This document shows positions 1 to 8,055 of a DNA stretch of 64,000 nt, piece by piece. The DNA is taken from assembly GCA_017431005.1 (NCBI GenBank), contig JAFRLY010000046.1, positions 1 through 64,000 of the forward strand, read 5' to 3'. A program made the position numbers and the translations under genes. Under the pieces are notes generated by a model. That model was not told where the DNA came from. It ran no database searches and was given only the letters and a program-made list of their open reading frames with translations. The DNA is from Clostridia bacterium. Lineage in GTDB: Bacteria; Bacillota; Clostridia; Christensenellales; Aristaeellaceae. The number at the start of each line of letters is the position of its first letter. The stretch's first letter is position 1.

Positions 1-231
1 CGATTGGCGAGCCGAAGGCGAAGACAGAGCTTAGCATCCGTTACGTCCGGAATGGCGAACCTCTGACGACCGCCAGTGGCGGAAATCTTGTCCGAGGTGA
101 GATCAACCGAAAAGGAGCAATCTCTACAGTGTAGATTTGCGACTATTGAGGTTGCGTTTGCTGAGAAGCGTCTCCCGTTTGGAATACCTCTGGAAGCTGA
201 GGATCACGTAAAAAAGCAACTGACAGAATAA
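1..231 (+). pseudogene. 3' end of an unidentified, probably frame-broken gene
   Basis: I do not recognise this gene. A reading frame open from the window edge runs from base 3 to a TAG at 132-134. A second frame, open from base 67, runs on to a TAA at 229-231 and ends in a plausible charged tail (AEDHVKKQLTE). The two frames overlap, so either one gene has suffered a frameshift near 70-130 or only one frame is real. An inverted repeat, TCTAC-AGT-GTAGA (123-135), lies on the first stop codon. The piece is convergent with mntP. It may instead be non-coding. Confidence 0.3.
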
Positions 232-253
232 TATAACTGGATTGCTGTTCCCA

Positions 254-829
254 TTAAAGCCCCAAAATAATCTTTATCCCAATCAGCACCAGAATAACTC
301 CGCCAAAAACTGACGCCTTATCCTCCAGCCGATCCCCGGCCTTCCTCCCAATCCTTACCCCCGCAACACAAATCCCAAAGGTCACAGCACCAATCACTGC
401 CGCCTCAATCACCGCTTCCCCAAACTGACTCTCTGCCATGGTCAGCCCCGCGGACAGCGCGTCAATCGACGTGGCAATCCCCTGAACAATCAATCCCCCG
501 GTGCCGATCTTTTCCGCTTCCTCTTCCTTATCTTTCTTCTTCCTGATCCCTTCCAGAATCATTTTCCCGCCAAGAAAAAGCAGCAGCGCAAATCCGATCC
601 ACGGAATGGCCGGTTCCAGGGCTGTAAAGGCCTTTATCAGCGTCCGGACCATCATGTACCCGATGAGGGGCATGGCTGTCTGAAAGGCCCCAAAAATGCC
701 CGCAATCCGCAGGATTTTCCCCCGGGCCATTTTCGGTTCCCTGAGCCCGTTAACCATGGACACGGAAAACGCGTCCATCGCCAGGCCGACGCCCAGCGCT
801 GCCCCATCTCCGATTGCCTTCCCGATCAT
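254..829 (-). CDS. mntP: MntP-family manganese efflux pump
   Basis: This 191-residue integral membrane protein matches the MntP (formerly YebN) family, which exports Mn(II) from the cytoplasm. Its two repeat halves are visible: the N-terminal half carries GLAMDAFSVS near residues 15-24, and the second half carries TSIDALSAGL near residue 120. Both contain the acidic residue in a hydrophobic segment expected for metal passage. About six membrane segments are separated by a charged cytoplasmic loop rich in Lys and Glu (residues 96-106). Its length is normal for the family. An AGAGG ribosome binding site lies about 9 bases before the ATG. No Mn riboswitch or own promoter is visible in the 79 bases before it, which are mostly taken up by a terminator, so it may depend on read-through from the beta-xylosidase gene. 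Confidence 0.9.
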   Translation of the reverse strand: MIGKAIGDGAALGVGLAMDAFSVSMVNGLREPKMARGKILRIAGIFGAFQTAMPLIGYMMVRTLIKAFTALEPAIPWIGFALLLFLGGKMILEGIRKKKDKEEEAEKIGTGGLIVQGIATSIDALSAGLTMAESQFGEAVIEAAVIGAVTFGICVAGVRIGRKAGDRLEDKASVFGGVILVLIGIKIILGL

Positions 830-849
830 CCCTGCAAAACCTCTTTTTT

Positions 850-879
850 AAAACACCTGCCGGATGCATCCGGCAGGTG
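850..879 (-). terminator. Terminator after the GH120 gene
   Basis: A perfect palindrome (CACCTGCC GGATGCATCC GGCAGGTG, 854-879) is followed on the minus strand by TTTT. It lies between the beta-xylosidase stop and the mntP start. The T-tract is short, so leakage into mntP is plausible. Confidence 0.7.
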
Positions 880-908
880 CGTGTTTTGATTTACCAGACA
901 GGCTTATC

Positions 909-2897
909 TTACCACAGTTCTTTCTCCGTATCAAACCCTTCCGCGAACGGTCCGGGCAGCACGTCAAACCCTCTGTGGCTTCCGAAGTAATCCTGATCGA
1001 ATACGATGTCCGTTCCATCGGGATTCTCGAACCGCTGTTCCGGCTCAAAGGCCTTGCCCAGCATTTCGGTGCAGATGATGCCGTCCCGGAAGTCCTTCAG
1101 GAGATCGTATACATTGGTCTTCAGGAAGACTTTCCCGTCCTTCACGGTCCATGCTACGCAGGCCTTCTCCTCGCTGCACAGCCCGTGATCCTCGTGCTTG
1201 CTGACGGTCGCCCCGTTGAAGTAGGCGTTGCCGCTGACCCACACCGGCAGGTGCCCGAAGTGATAGGTGGCCAGGCCGCCCATATGCGGCTCCCCTTCCT
1301 TGCCGAAAGGCGCGTACCACTCCTCATAGCTCGGGAAAATGTCGAAGGGCGCCGTGCCGACCTTCTCGTGTCCGGAGTCGGTGGGTTCCTTTTCCGGATG
1401 CAGGACCGGGTGCTGCTGGATCATGATGTTGTTGTAGATCCGGTCGTCTCCGTGCAGAATGGTCATGAAGCCTGCGACCTCAGTCCTGTGGCGGATATGA
1501 TAGGGCGTGTACCGGGGCTCCCGCTGCCCGTTGACAACGCTGTCCACGCCGCTGTTGATCAGGGAGAAGCTGCCCAGCATCAGGTTGTGGATGCAGGCGA
1601 TTCCCTCGCTGGGGATCGTCACGTTCACCGGGCTCAGCAGAACGTTGTTGTCAATCATCGTCGGGCCGTGGCCCACCTCGATGAACACGTCTGTGCTGAA
1701 CATGGCGCCCATGGCCTTTTCCGCGCCTTCGGTCGGCCAGTTGTCATGCATAACGTTCTGGGTGATCCGGGCGCCCTGGGCCTCCCAGTCGCACCATACA
1801 CCCATAATGCAGTTGTGGATCCAGTTCCGGCGGATCGTCACGTCGATGGCCGCGTGCAACTTGATGCCCGCTGTCTCCGCGCCGCCCAGCTGCTGGGTAT
1901 TGCAGACGTGATGGATGTGGCAGTCCTCAATCGTGCTGAACACGCCGCCCATCCGGCCGACGATACCGGTCTGCTCGCAATGATGCACATGGCACCGGCG
2001 GATGATGTGGCTGCCGACCTTTTCCTTCAGCCATCCGTGATACTGGCCGCGGCATACCGCGTCACGCTCCATCTGGGTCGGGCTCTTGACGTGCTTCGTA
2101 TAGAAGTACATGTCGTTTTCCGGATCCCGGTATTTGCCCAGACTGATGCCGCAGCAGCGGCTGTTGTGCACTTCGCAGTCCTCGATGATCCAGCCCTTGC
2201 TCCAATGCGGGCCGATCAGGCCGTCCTGGTAGGCGGCGGGCGGCGCCCAGGTGGTGGCGCCGTTCTTGATGTCGAACCCGCTCACCGTGATGTATCCGAT
2301 ACCGTTCTCGTCCGGCATGAAGCAGTTCCGCCGCACGATGATCTCAACCTGTTCCTCATTCGGGTTCTTGCCCTGGAAGTTGGCGTAGATCACGGTCTTT
2401 CCGTCTTCCTGCTCCGTGTACCACTGGTACACGCTCTCCTCCTTCACCCAGCTGCAGGGATCCGGCTCGGCCTTGGCGCAGGCTTCCCGGCTTGTCGTTT
2501 CATACATCATCCGGTCGTTCATCACCACGCAGCCCGTGTGCCGGATGGTCGGCGCGAAATACCAGTCGCCGCATACAAACGTGGTGTAGGGATTGTAATC
2601 CCCGAAAATCCCGTTGCAGATGCTGATCTTCCACAGTCCGTCCTCTGTCTTCTCCCAGCCCTTCGCCTCCTCGCTGCCGGTGATCACGGCGCCAAGCGGC
2701 TTCTCTGACCGATAAACAATCCGGTTCTCCTCGGTTCCGGCGAAAACCGGCGTAACCTTTTCACGGTAGATACCGGGTGCGACGATGACTTTATCCCCGG
2801 GGCGGGCGACCTTTGCCGCGTCGTCGATGTGACGGAATGGGGTTTCCTTGCTGCCGTTGCCTTCCCGGCCGGCCTGAATGTTGACATAATAAATCAT
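909..2897 (-). CDS. GH120 beta-xylosidase (parallel beta-helix)
   Basis: This 662-residue protein closely resembles the GH120 xylosidase XylC of Thermoanaerobacterium as I remember it. It is expected to release xylose from the non-reducing end of xylooligosaccharides by a retaining mechanism. It lacks a signal peptide, so it is probably cytoplasmic. The right-handed beta-helix repeats and the family block WAPPAAYQDGLIGPHWSKGW (around residue 210) are visible. The two catalytic acids of the family correspond to Asp370 in DWEAQG and Glu407 in FIEVGHGP. Between them this protein carries about 14 more residues than XylC. The start ATG has a GAGGAGG site 11 bases upstream and its own promoter at 2976-3003. 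The xylan-related GH67 gene lies some 35 kb away in this window. Confidence 0.9.
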   Translation of the reverse strand: MIYYVNIQAGREGNGSKETPFRHIDDAAKVARPGDKVIVAPGIYREKVTPVFAGTEENRIVYRSEKPLGAVITGSEEAKGWEKTEDGLWKISICNGIFGDYNPYTTFVCGDWYFAPTIRHTGCVVMNDRMMYETTSREACAKAEPDPCSWVKEESVYQWYTEQEDGKTVIYANFQGKNPNEEQVEIIVRRNCFMPDENGIGYITVSGFDIKNGATTWAPPAAYQDGLIGPHWSKGWIIEDCEVHNSRCCGISLGKYRDPENDMYFYTKHVKSPTQMERDAVCRGQYHGWLKEKVGSHIIRRCHVHHCEQTGIVGRMGGVFSTIEDCHIHHVCNTQQLGGAETAGIKLHAAIDVTIRRNWIHNCIMGVWCDWEAQGARITQNVMHDNWPTEGAEKAMGAMFSTDVFIEVGHGPTMIDNNVLLSPVNVTIPSEGIACIHNLMLGSFSLINSGVDSVVNGQREPRYTPYHIRHRTEVAGFMTILHGDDRIYNNIMIQQHPVLHPEKEPTDSGHEKVGTAPFDIFPSYEEWYAPFGKEGEPHMGGLATYHFGHLPVWVSGNAYFNGATVSKHEDHGLCSEEKACVAWTVKDGKVFLKTNVYDLLKDFRDGIICTEMLGKAFEPEQRFENPDGTDIVFDQDYFGSHRGFDVLPGPFAEGFDTEKELW

Positions 2898-2975
2898 GAT
2901 TCCGGGTGCCTCCTCTGCGTTCCACTGTTCTGAATAGTTGTAAAACGGCCTGTAATTTGTACGTACCTGCGTATT

Positions 2976-3003
2976 ATTATATGCTTCCCATTTTAGCTGT
3001 CAA
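2976..3003 (-). promoter_or_regulatory. SigA-type promoter of the GH120 gene
   Basis: On the minus strand TTGACA (2998-3003) is followed after 16 bases by TATAAT (2976-2981). A self-complementary GTACGTAC (2959-2966) lies at the expected transcription start and could be an operator, though it is short. Confidence 0.75.
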
Positions 3004-3037
3004 GGTAAAAAACCAACAAAAAAAGCACAAAAAGCAT

Positions 3038-3062
3038 AAAAAAAGCTGCCTTTGGGCAGCTT
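3038..3062 (-). terminator. Terminator of the infC-rpmI-rplT operon
   Basis: Minus-strand hairpin AAGCTGCC/GGCAGCTT (3043-3062) followed by seven T residues, 20 bases after the rplT stop codon. Confidence 0.85.
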
Positions 3063-3083
3063 AAAAGTGGATTTACGGATCGC

Positions 3084-3431
3084 TCAGCTCTTCGCGATCT
3101 CAACCAGCTTGGCGAAGCCTTCGGCGTCGCTCACAGCCAGATCAGCCAGCATCTTGCGGTTCACGTCGATGTTATGCTTCTTCAGGCCGTTGATGAAGGT
3201 GGAGTAGCTCATGCCGTTCAGACGCGCGGCGGCGTTGATACGGGTGATCCACAGGCGACGGAACTCACGCTTCCGGAGCTTCCGGCCAACATATGCATAA
3301 CGCAGGCTGCGGGCAACCTGTTCCTTTGCGGCGCGGTACTGCTTGGATTTTGCTCCCCAGTAACCCTTCGCCAGTTTCATTACCTTGCGGCGGCTCTTAT
3401 GGGCGTTAACAGCCCTTTTAATGCGTGCCAT
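3084..3431 (-). CDS. rplT: 50S ribosomal protein L20
   Basis: This 115-residue basic protein is full-length L20, with the family N-terminus [20 protein letters not shown] and the core [22 protein letters not shown]20 binds 23S rRNA early in assembly of the large subunit. In Bacillota it is also the usual repressor of its own operon through the infC leader RNA. It is the last gene of infC-rpmI-rplT, 32 bases after rpmI, with an AAGGAGG site before the ATG and a terminator just behind it. Confidence 0.98.
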   Translation of the reverse strand: MARIKRAVNAHKSRRKVMKLAKGYWGAKSKQYRAAKEQVARSLRYAYVGRKLRKREFRRLWITRINAAARLNGMSYSTFINGLKKHNIDVNRKMLADLAVSDAEGFAKLVEIAKS

Positions 3432-3463
3432 GATTGTTTATCCTCCTTGCAGAATCTTACACC

Positions 3464-3664
3464 TTATTTGTAAGGCAGCAGCTTATGAATTGTGCGTGCT
3501 TCAGCCGCGTTATCCACGATGCCGGGATTCCGCAGGTGACGGGTCCTCTTGGTGGTCTTCAGGCGAACCTGATGGTTGGCGTTCATCTGCTTATGCTTGA
3601 CAATACCGGACTTGGTAAAGGAAAAGCGTTTTGCAGCTCCGCGATGGGATTTCTGTTTGGGCAT
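3464..3664 (-). CDS. rpmI: 50S ribosomal protein L35
   Basis: This 66-residue, very basic protein begins MPKQKSHRGAAKRFSFTKSG and has the length and N-terminal motif of L35. The order infC, rpmI, rplT is the canonical one. It has an AAGGAGG site 9 bases before the ATG and lies 26 bases downstream of infC. Nothing unusual was seen. Confidence 0.98.
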   Translation of the reverse strand: MPKQKSHRGAAKRFSFTKSGIVKHKQMNANHQVRLKTTKRTRHLRNPGIVDNAAEARTIHKLLPYK

Positions 3665-3690
3665 GGGATGTATCCTCCTTCCGATGCGGT

Positions 3691-4287
3691 TTACTCCTGC
3701 GCCTCTTGCGGGGCGGCATTCTCCTTGGCCTGGGCTTCCTTCTTAGCCTTCTTCTCGGCGAAGGAAGCCTTCAGTGCCTTGGGAGCCAGGACCATAATCA
3801 TATTCCGGCCATCTAGCAGCGGGCGGCGTTCCACCATGCTGACTTCCTTGCAGCGATCGGCGAAGTCCTGCATGACCTTCAGTCCGATTTCACTGTGGGT
3901 AATCTGGCGGCCGCGGAAGCGAATGGAGACCTTAACCTTGTCACCGTTCTCCAGGAAGCGGATCGCCATCTTGGCCTTGGTGTTCACATCGTTCTCCTCG
4001 ATGGTGGCTGACAGCTGCACTTCCTTGATATCGACAACGCGCTGATTCTTGCGGTTCTCACGCTCCCGCTTGGACTGCTCATAACGGTATTTGTCGTAGT
4101 CCAGCAGCTTGCATACAGGCGGAACAGCGGACGGCTGGATTTTGGCCAGATCGTATCCTCTTTCTTCCGCAAGGGCCAGTGCCTGCTGCGTGGTCATGAC
4201 GCCAAGCTGTTCGCCGTTTTCATCGATCAGGCGAATCTCTCTGTCGCGGATAGCCTCGTTAATCAACAGTTCGGTTGCGATGTCCAT
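3691..4287 (-). CDS. infC: Translation initiation factor IF-3
   Basis: IF-3 binds the 30S subunit and rejects non-canonical start codons and wrong initiator tRNA. The 198-residue product has both domains: N-terminal LLINEAIRDREIRLIDENGE and C-terminal KVKVSIRFRGRQITHSEIG, joined by a charged helix. It ends in an Ala/Glu/Lys-rich tail longer than the core needs. The annotated ATG (4287) lies only 3 bases from a perfect AGGAGG. The ATC two codons later (4279-4281) is at the ideal distance of 9 bases and aligns with the usual start of family members. infC often uses a rare AUU or AUC start for autocontrol, so the true start may be 4281. Confidence 0.95.
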   Translation of the reverse strand: MDIATELLINEAIRDREIRLIDENGEQLGVMTTQQALALAEERGYDLAKIQPSAVPPVCKLLDYDKYRYEQSKRERENRKNQRVVDIKEVQLSATIEENDVNTKAKMAIRFLENGDKVKVSIRFRGRQITHSEIGLKVMQDFADRCKEVSMVERRPLLDGRNMIMVLAPKALKASFAEKKAKKEAQAKENAAPQEAQE

Positions 4288-4432
4288 GCACCTCCTAAGT
4301 AATGTAAAAGCGGCGGGCAGTCTGCCCGTCGCTCATTCGCTCATCCGATTCCCTTTCGGGAAAAGTCTGCCGATTACCCGGCGGCGCAGGCCGCGCAAGG
4401 TGAGAGACAGGCATGCCTCTGCTTTCAAACAG
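4288..4432 (-). ncRNA. L20-type ribosomal leader of infC-rpmI-rplT
   Basis: The roughly 145-base leader between promoter and infC is rich in secondary structure on the minus strand. It has a TTCCC-GAAA-GGGAA hairpin and, just before the ribosome binding site, a strong stem GCGACGGGCAG/CTGCCCGCCGC followed by TTTT, which is a typical attenuator. In Bacillota, L20 binding to this leader favours the terminator. The assignment rests on position and structure, since I could not run a covariance model. Confidence 0.7.
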
Positions 4433-4437
4433 CGTGT

Positions 4438-4466
4438 ATTATATGCGTTTTCATCTCTCCTGTCAA
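4438..4466 (-). promoter_or_regulatory. Consensus SigA promoter of the infC operon
   Basis: Minus strand: TTGACA (4461-4466), 17 bases, TATAAT (4438-4443), both boxes perfect. It starts the L20-type leader. Confidence 0.9.
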
Positions 4467-4494
4467 GCCTTTTCAGGCAATGGGAGCAGATTTT

Positions 4495-5544
4495 TTACAG
4501 GGAATTCACCAGGTCGTACAGCGTCCGGTTGAAAATGTTCCGGTACTGCAGCGCTTCCATAATAGGCATGTACATAACCCGGCCCATCTGCATGCCGATC
4601 ACTTGGTTGCTGATGCCATCGCGCAGCAGGCGCACGGCCAGGTTGCCGGCCTCAAAGGCGAAGGCACTGTCGCGGGCGGTGGGCTCGGCGCCGCGCTGCG
4701 TGTAGCCGATCACAGTGCTGCGGACCTCGGCGCCGCCGCACATCCGTTTCAGCACGGAGGCCAGGCGGTTTGCGCTCATGGGCTCACCCTCGTAGCACAT
4801 CTTGCCATTGGCTGTCAGGAATCCGTACAGATCGAAGGGAGCCATCTTTTCGTAGGCGCCCTCGGCAATGATGATCGTTGCCCGGGGATTGTCCTTGTCC
4901 AGCTGGCGGTTCAGCTTGACGGCGATGTCCTCGACCTTCCATGGCACCTCGGGAGCGATCACGATCTCGCTGCCGGTGCTGACGGCGGTGGTCAGTGCGA
5001 TGTCGCCGCAGTGGCGGCCCATCACCTCGACAATGTGGGGCCGGTCATGGCTGCGGCTGGTGGCCCGGATGGCGCGCACCGCGTTCACGCATACGTTCAC
5101 GGCGGTGTCGTATCCGAGGGTCATTTCAGTGTATCCCAGGTCGTTGTCGATCGTGCCGGGAATGCCCACGCAGGGAATACCCATTTCACACAGGCAGCGG
5201 GCGCCGTTGAAGCTGCCGTCGCCGCCGATGACGACCAGACCGTCGATCTCCATTTCCTTCAGGGTATTAACGGCGATCGCGCGGTATTTCTCCTCGCGGA
5301 ACTCGTCGCACCGCGCGGTCCGCAGGTACGTGCCGGGGGTATCAGCAATATCCAGCACGGTTTCAAGGTTCAGCTCCTGCAGGTCGTCCTTTATATTCTC
5401 CCGCTTTCTCAGCAGGCCGTTATATCCACGCTTGATGCCGATCAGCGGAATGCCGTACAGCGCCGCGCTGCGGGCAACGGACATCACCGCGGCGTTCATT
5501 CCCGGACTGTCTCCTCCGCTGGTCAATACGCCGATCTTTCTCAT
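4495..5544 (-). CDS. pfkA: 6-phosphofructokinase
   Basis: This is ATP-dependent phosphofructokinase, which converts fructose 6-phosphate to fructose 1,6-bisphosphate in glycolysis. The start at 5544 gives MRKIGVLTSGGDSPGMNAAV, the classical N-terminus with the GGD ATP loop, and an AGGAGC site lies 10 bases upstream. GGDGSFNGA near residue 95 and the catalytic PGTIDND near residue 117 are both present. At 349 residues it is somewhat longer than the usual 320. GGDGS fits ATP rather than pyrophosphate as donor. It sits downstream of a terminated structured RNA and has a weak promoter of its own. Confidence 0.95.
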   Translation of the reverse strand: MRKIGVLTSGGDSPGMNAAVMSVARSAALYGIPLIGIKRGYNGLLRKRENIKDDLQELNLETVLDIADTPGTYLRTARCDEFREEKYRAIAVNTLKEMEIDGLVVIGGDGSFNGARCLCEMGIPCVGIPGTIDNDLGYTEMTLGYDTAVNVCVNAVRAIRATSRSHDRPHIVEVMGRHCGDIALTTAVSTGSEIVIAPEVPWKVEDIAVKLNRQLDKDNPRATIIIAEGAYEKMAPFDLYGFLTANGKMCYEGEPMSANRLASVLKRMCGGAEVRSTVIGYTQRGAEPTARDSAFAFEAGNLAVRLLRDGISNQVIGMQMGRVMYMPIMEALQYRNIFNRTLYDLVNSL

Positions 5545-5594
5545 TTTATGGGCTCCTTTTCTTCCCGCGCACAAGGGAATTCATAATCCTGTTC

Positions 5595-5623
5595 AGTATA
5601 TCATAGAATTTCTTTTCTTGAAA
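5595..5623 (-). promoter_or_regulatory. Candidate pfkA promoter
   Basis: Minus strand TTTCAA (5618-5623), 17 bases, TATACT (5595-5600), about 50 bases before the pfkA start and downstream of the ncRNA terminator. The -35 box is weak. Confidence 0.4.
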
Positions 5624-5683
5624 GGGGGCTTTCCGCCGGTGATGCAAATTATTTTCCGGCCGGAGCGTCCGGCTGCGCATATG

Positions 5684-5714
5684 TAAAAATGTTCTCCGGA
5701 AAACCGGAGAACAT
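5684..5714 (-). terminator. Terminator of the small RNA
   Basis: Perfect minus-strand hairpin ATGTTCTCCGG-TT-CCGGAGAACAT (5689-5714) followed by TTTTT. Confidence 0.9.
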
Positions 5715-5905
5715 GTTGGGTTACCCAGGGAGCCGATGCTCTCGTTTTTTCACCCGCTATGTCTAGCAGGCTGGTGCCCTGCCGAACGTTTCTGCCGTCC
5801 CCTGGCGTTAAAAACGGGGGCATGACATTGCGCTCTGTGGACCCGGGCTCCATTTTTTGAAATGTGGGGAAAACCGAAAAGCTGTCGCGAACCCCAGGTA
5901 ATCTG
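5684..5905 (-). ncRNA. Structured small RNA, possibly 6S RNA
   Basis: A stand-alone transcription unit of about 220 bases lies between icd and pfkA, with a consensus promoter, a strong terminator and no credible ORF. On the minus strand the ends can form a 10-bp closing stem (TTACCTGGGG with CCCTGGGTAA, including two wobble pairs). An inner arm closes with CGC-ATGTC and GACAT-GCG around one A-A mismatch. Inside it are further hairpins, such as CCCC-CGTT-TTT-AACG-CCA-GGGG and GCAGG/CCTGC. A closing stem, large open bubble and terminal arm are the outline of 6S RNA, the inhibitor of SigA RNA polymerase. No T-box, tmRNA or RNase P signature was seen. The existence of an RNA is likely; its class is only inferred. 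Confidence 0.6.
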
Positions 5906-5910
5906 GTATT

Positions 5911-5939
5911 ATTATAGCGTTCCCGGTGCTCCGCGTCAA
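5911..5939 (-). promoter_or_regulatory. Promoter of the small RNA
   Basis: Minus strand TTGACG (5934-5939), 17 bases, TATAAT (5911-5916). The start point is expected near 5905. Confidence 0.85.
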
Positions 5940-5975
5940 GCTGTTCAGTCATGTATAATCCGGTATTGAAGGGAT

Positions 5976-7178
5976 TTACGCGTTTATCAGTTTCTTCTGT
6001 ATTTCCTCCAGGAACACCCGGCTGGTCACGGCCCGGGCTTCCCCTTCATACAGCAGTGCCAGGTCCTTCGTCATGATTCCGTCATTGATGACGTCCAGTG
6101 TGGCCTGCTCCAGCCGGTCCGCGAACTGCTGCAGCTCCGTGATGCCGTCCAGCTCGCCGCGCTTGCGCAGCGCGCCGCTCCAGGCGAAGATCGTCGCCAC
6201 GGGATTTGTGCTTGTCTCCTCGCCCTGCAGGTAGCGGTAATAGTGCCGGGTCACGGTGCCGTGGGCCGCCTCGTACTCGAACTGTCCGTTCGGCGTCACG
6301 AGTACGGATGTCATCATGGCCAGGGAGCCGAAGGCCGTCGCGATCATGTCGCTCATCACGTCTCCGTCGTAGTTCTTGCAGGCCCAGATAAAGCCGCCCT
6401 CGCTGCGGATGACCCGCGCCACCGCGTCGTCGATCAGCGTGTAGAAGTAGGTGATCCCGACTTTCTCAAACGCTTCCTTGTAATCCTTTTCATAGATTTC
6501 CGCGAAGATGTCCTTGAACCGGTGGTCATAGGTCTTGCTGATCGTATCCTTTGTGGAGAACCAGAGATCCTGCTTCACGCTCAGCGCGTACTTGAAGCAG
6601 CTGTGGGCGAAGCTGGTAATGCTCCCATCCAGGTTGTGCATGCCCTGCACGATGCCCGGTCCCTTGAAATTGAACACGGTCTGACGGATCTCCTGCCCGT
6701 CCTCCCCGGTGAACACAAGCTCCGCCTTCCCGGCCCCGGGTACCCGGATTTCGCTGTTCCGGTACACGTCTCCGTAGGCGTGCCTGGCGATGGTGATCGG
6801 CTTCTTCCAGGTCCGCACTGTGGGGTGCACGCCGTTCACGAGGATCGGCGTCCGGAACACGGTGCCATCCATCATGGCTCTGATCGTTCCGTTCGGGCTT
6901 TTCCACATTTCCTTCAGCTTGTATTCCTCAACCCGCTGGGCGTTCGGCGTGATCGTCGCGCATTTGACCGCCACGCCGTATTTCAACGCCGCGTTCGCGC
7001 TGTCGATCGTCACCTGGTCGTTTGTCTCGTCCCGGTGCTTCAGACCCAGGTCGTAGTATTCCGTCTTCAGCTCAACAAAGGGCTCGATCAGCTTTTCCTT
7101 GATTTCCGCCCAGAGCACCCGGGTCATTTCGTCTCCGTCCATCTCCACCAGCGGGGTTTTCATCTGAATTCTGGCCAT
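5976..7178 (-). CDS. icd: NADP-dependent isocitrate dehydrogenase (eukaryote-like type)
   Basis: This 400-residue enzyme oxidises isocitrate to 2-oxoglutarate and supplies precursor for glutamate. It begins [20 protein letters not shown] and carries [17 protein letters not shown], which is typical of the homodimeric eukaryote-like IDH class rather than the E. coli type. Cofactor and metal blocks [17 protein letters not shown] and [10 protein letters not shown] are intact, the latter as in NADP-linked members. The length is normal. An AGGAGC site lies 6 bases before the ATG. The gene stands alone between a terminator and the small RNA; no other citrate-cycle gene is near. Confidence 0.93.
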   Translation of the reverse strand: MARIQMKTPLVEMDGDEMTRVLWAEIKEKLIEPFVELKTEYYDLGLKHRDETNDQVTIDSANAALKYGVAVKCATITPNAQRVEEYKLKEMWKSPNGTIRAMMDGTVFRTPILVNGVHPTVRTWKKPITIARHAYGDVYRNSEIRVPGAGKAELVFTGEDGQEIRQTVFNFKGPGIVQGMHNLDGSITSFAHSCFKYALSVKQDLWFSTKDTISKTYDHRFKDIFAEIYEKDYKEAFEKVGITYFYTLIDDAVARVIRSEGGFIWACKNYDGDVMSDMIATAFGSLAMMTSVLVTPNGQFEYEAAHGTVTRHYYRYLQGEETSTNPVATIFAWSGALRKRGELDGITELQQFADRLEQATLDVINDGIMTKDLALLYEGEARAVTSRVFLEEIQKKLINA

Positions 7179-7208
7179 ATACTGCTCCTGCCGTGTTTAT
7201 TCAGGCGC

Positions 7209-7251
7209 AAAAAACAGCGCCGTAAAGCATTGTAAACCTCACGGCGCTGTT
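7209..7251 (-). terminator. Terminator after the 7315-8055 gene
   Basis: Minus-strand stem AACAGCGCCGT/ACGGCGCTGTT (7213-7251) with a 17-base loop, followed by six T residues. It separates the upstream unit from icd. Confidence 0.8.
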
Positions 7252-7314
7252 CTTCAATGTGCTTACCGATAAACAACACAAAAACAACAATTCTCCATAT
7301 CAGAGTCTATCTGC

Positions 7315-8055
7315 TTACTTCCATACGCTGTCGTATTCCTTGGCGGCGCTGTCCGGCTCCGGCGTGGCTGTGCTGAACACTTCGTAATGGCTGTAGTCGT
7401 CGCTGCTGAAGTAGCCTTCATATTCCGGATCTGCGTCTTCCGGCACACTTGGAGACTTCTCCCCGCTGTCCTCGGTTTCCAGCCCGGCGGTCTCCCAGTA
7501 AGCCTTCTGTGGAAAGATAATCGTCATCTGCAGCCAGTTGGCTCCGTCATGATACTCGTCAGGAAAATAGGCATAGTAGACCCGTGTATAGGTACCGTTC
7601 AGATCGTCCACCGGTTCCTCAAAGCTGTTTTCAGGGTGCTGCATCGCCTTGCGTGCCCTGTCCAGGGGATCCCTGATGGCAGCCTCCATGGTCAGAGCGG
7701 AGTCCGTTGCCATCAGGAAGGCCGAGGCAATTCCGGGAAATCTTTCCGCCTGGTTCACCCGCACTTCCAGGCTGTACAGTGTATCCTCACCCATCCGGCA
7801 GGTCAGCTCCACCCCTTCCGGTACCTCTGCGTCCTGCTGATCCGTGATACCGAACACCGCAAAACTGTTGTATTCCTCAAAGAGGCTGTTGACCTCCTGC
7901 TCCCCGAAAGCGAGCAGCGCGTCGTTCGCCCGAATTACGAAGTCCTGCAGCATCCGCTGCCCCTCCGTGTTCTGCTTCCATTGCAGCTCTGCCCCTGCCC
8001 CGGTGCCTTTCAGCAGCAACGCTGCCAGAAGCAGCGCCGTGAAGCGTCTTACCAC
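7315..8055 (-). CDS. Secreted protein of unknown function
   Basis: I do not recognise a family. The GTG at 8055 gives a signal peptide at once (VVRRFTALLLAALLLKGTGAGA), so it is preferred over the ATG at 8100, which would lie deep in the upstream gene. With this start the protein has 246 residues and overlaps the kinase-like gene by 7 bases (GCGTGGTAA), suggesting translational coupling. After the signal peptide come about 190 residues of mixed helix and strand, then an acidic Ser/Pro/Glu-rich tail ending ATPEPDSAAKEYDSVWK. The spacing between the AGG and the GTG is short, so the start is uncertain. Confidence 0.65.
   Translation of the reverse strand: MVRRFTALLLAALLLKGTGAGAELQWKQNTEGQRMLQDFVIRANDALLAFGEQEVNSLFEEYNSFAVFGITDQQDAEVPEGVELTCRMGEDTLYSLEVRVNQAERFPGIASAFLMATDSALTMEAAIRDPLDRARKAMQHPENSFEEPVDDLNGTYTRVYYAYFPDEYHDGANWLQMTIIFPQKAYWETAGLETEDSGEKSPSVPEDADPEYEGYFSSDDYSHYEVFSTATPEPDSAAKEYDSVWK

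Noticed and set aside
119-136. CRISPR (Cas12a) repeat
   Set aside because: Only one copy, a loop shorter than usual, and no spacer-repeat pattern or cas gene in the window.
230-253. Mn riboswitch or promoter for mntP
   Set aside because: mntP is on the minus strand, and the region before its start holds the GH120 terminator with no yybP-ykoY-like structure.
864-2708. 614-codon plus-strand ORF
   Set aside because: It is antisense to the GH120 gene, whose protein has clear family motifs. The ORF product is low-complexity and resembles nothing.
5684-5905. T-box, tmRNA or RNase P RNA
   Set aside because: The conserved AGGGTGGNACCGCG, tmRNA ends and RNase P core motifs are all missing.
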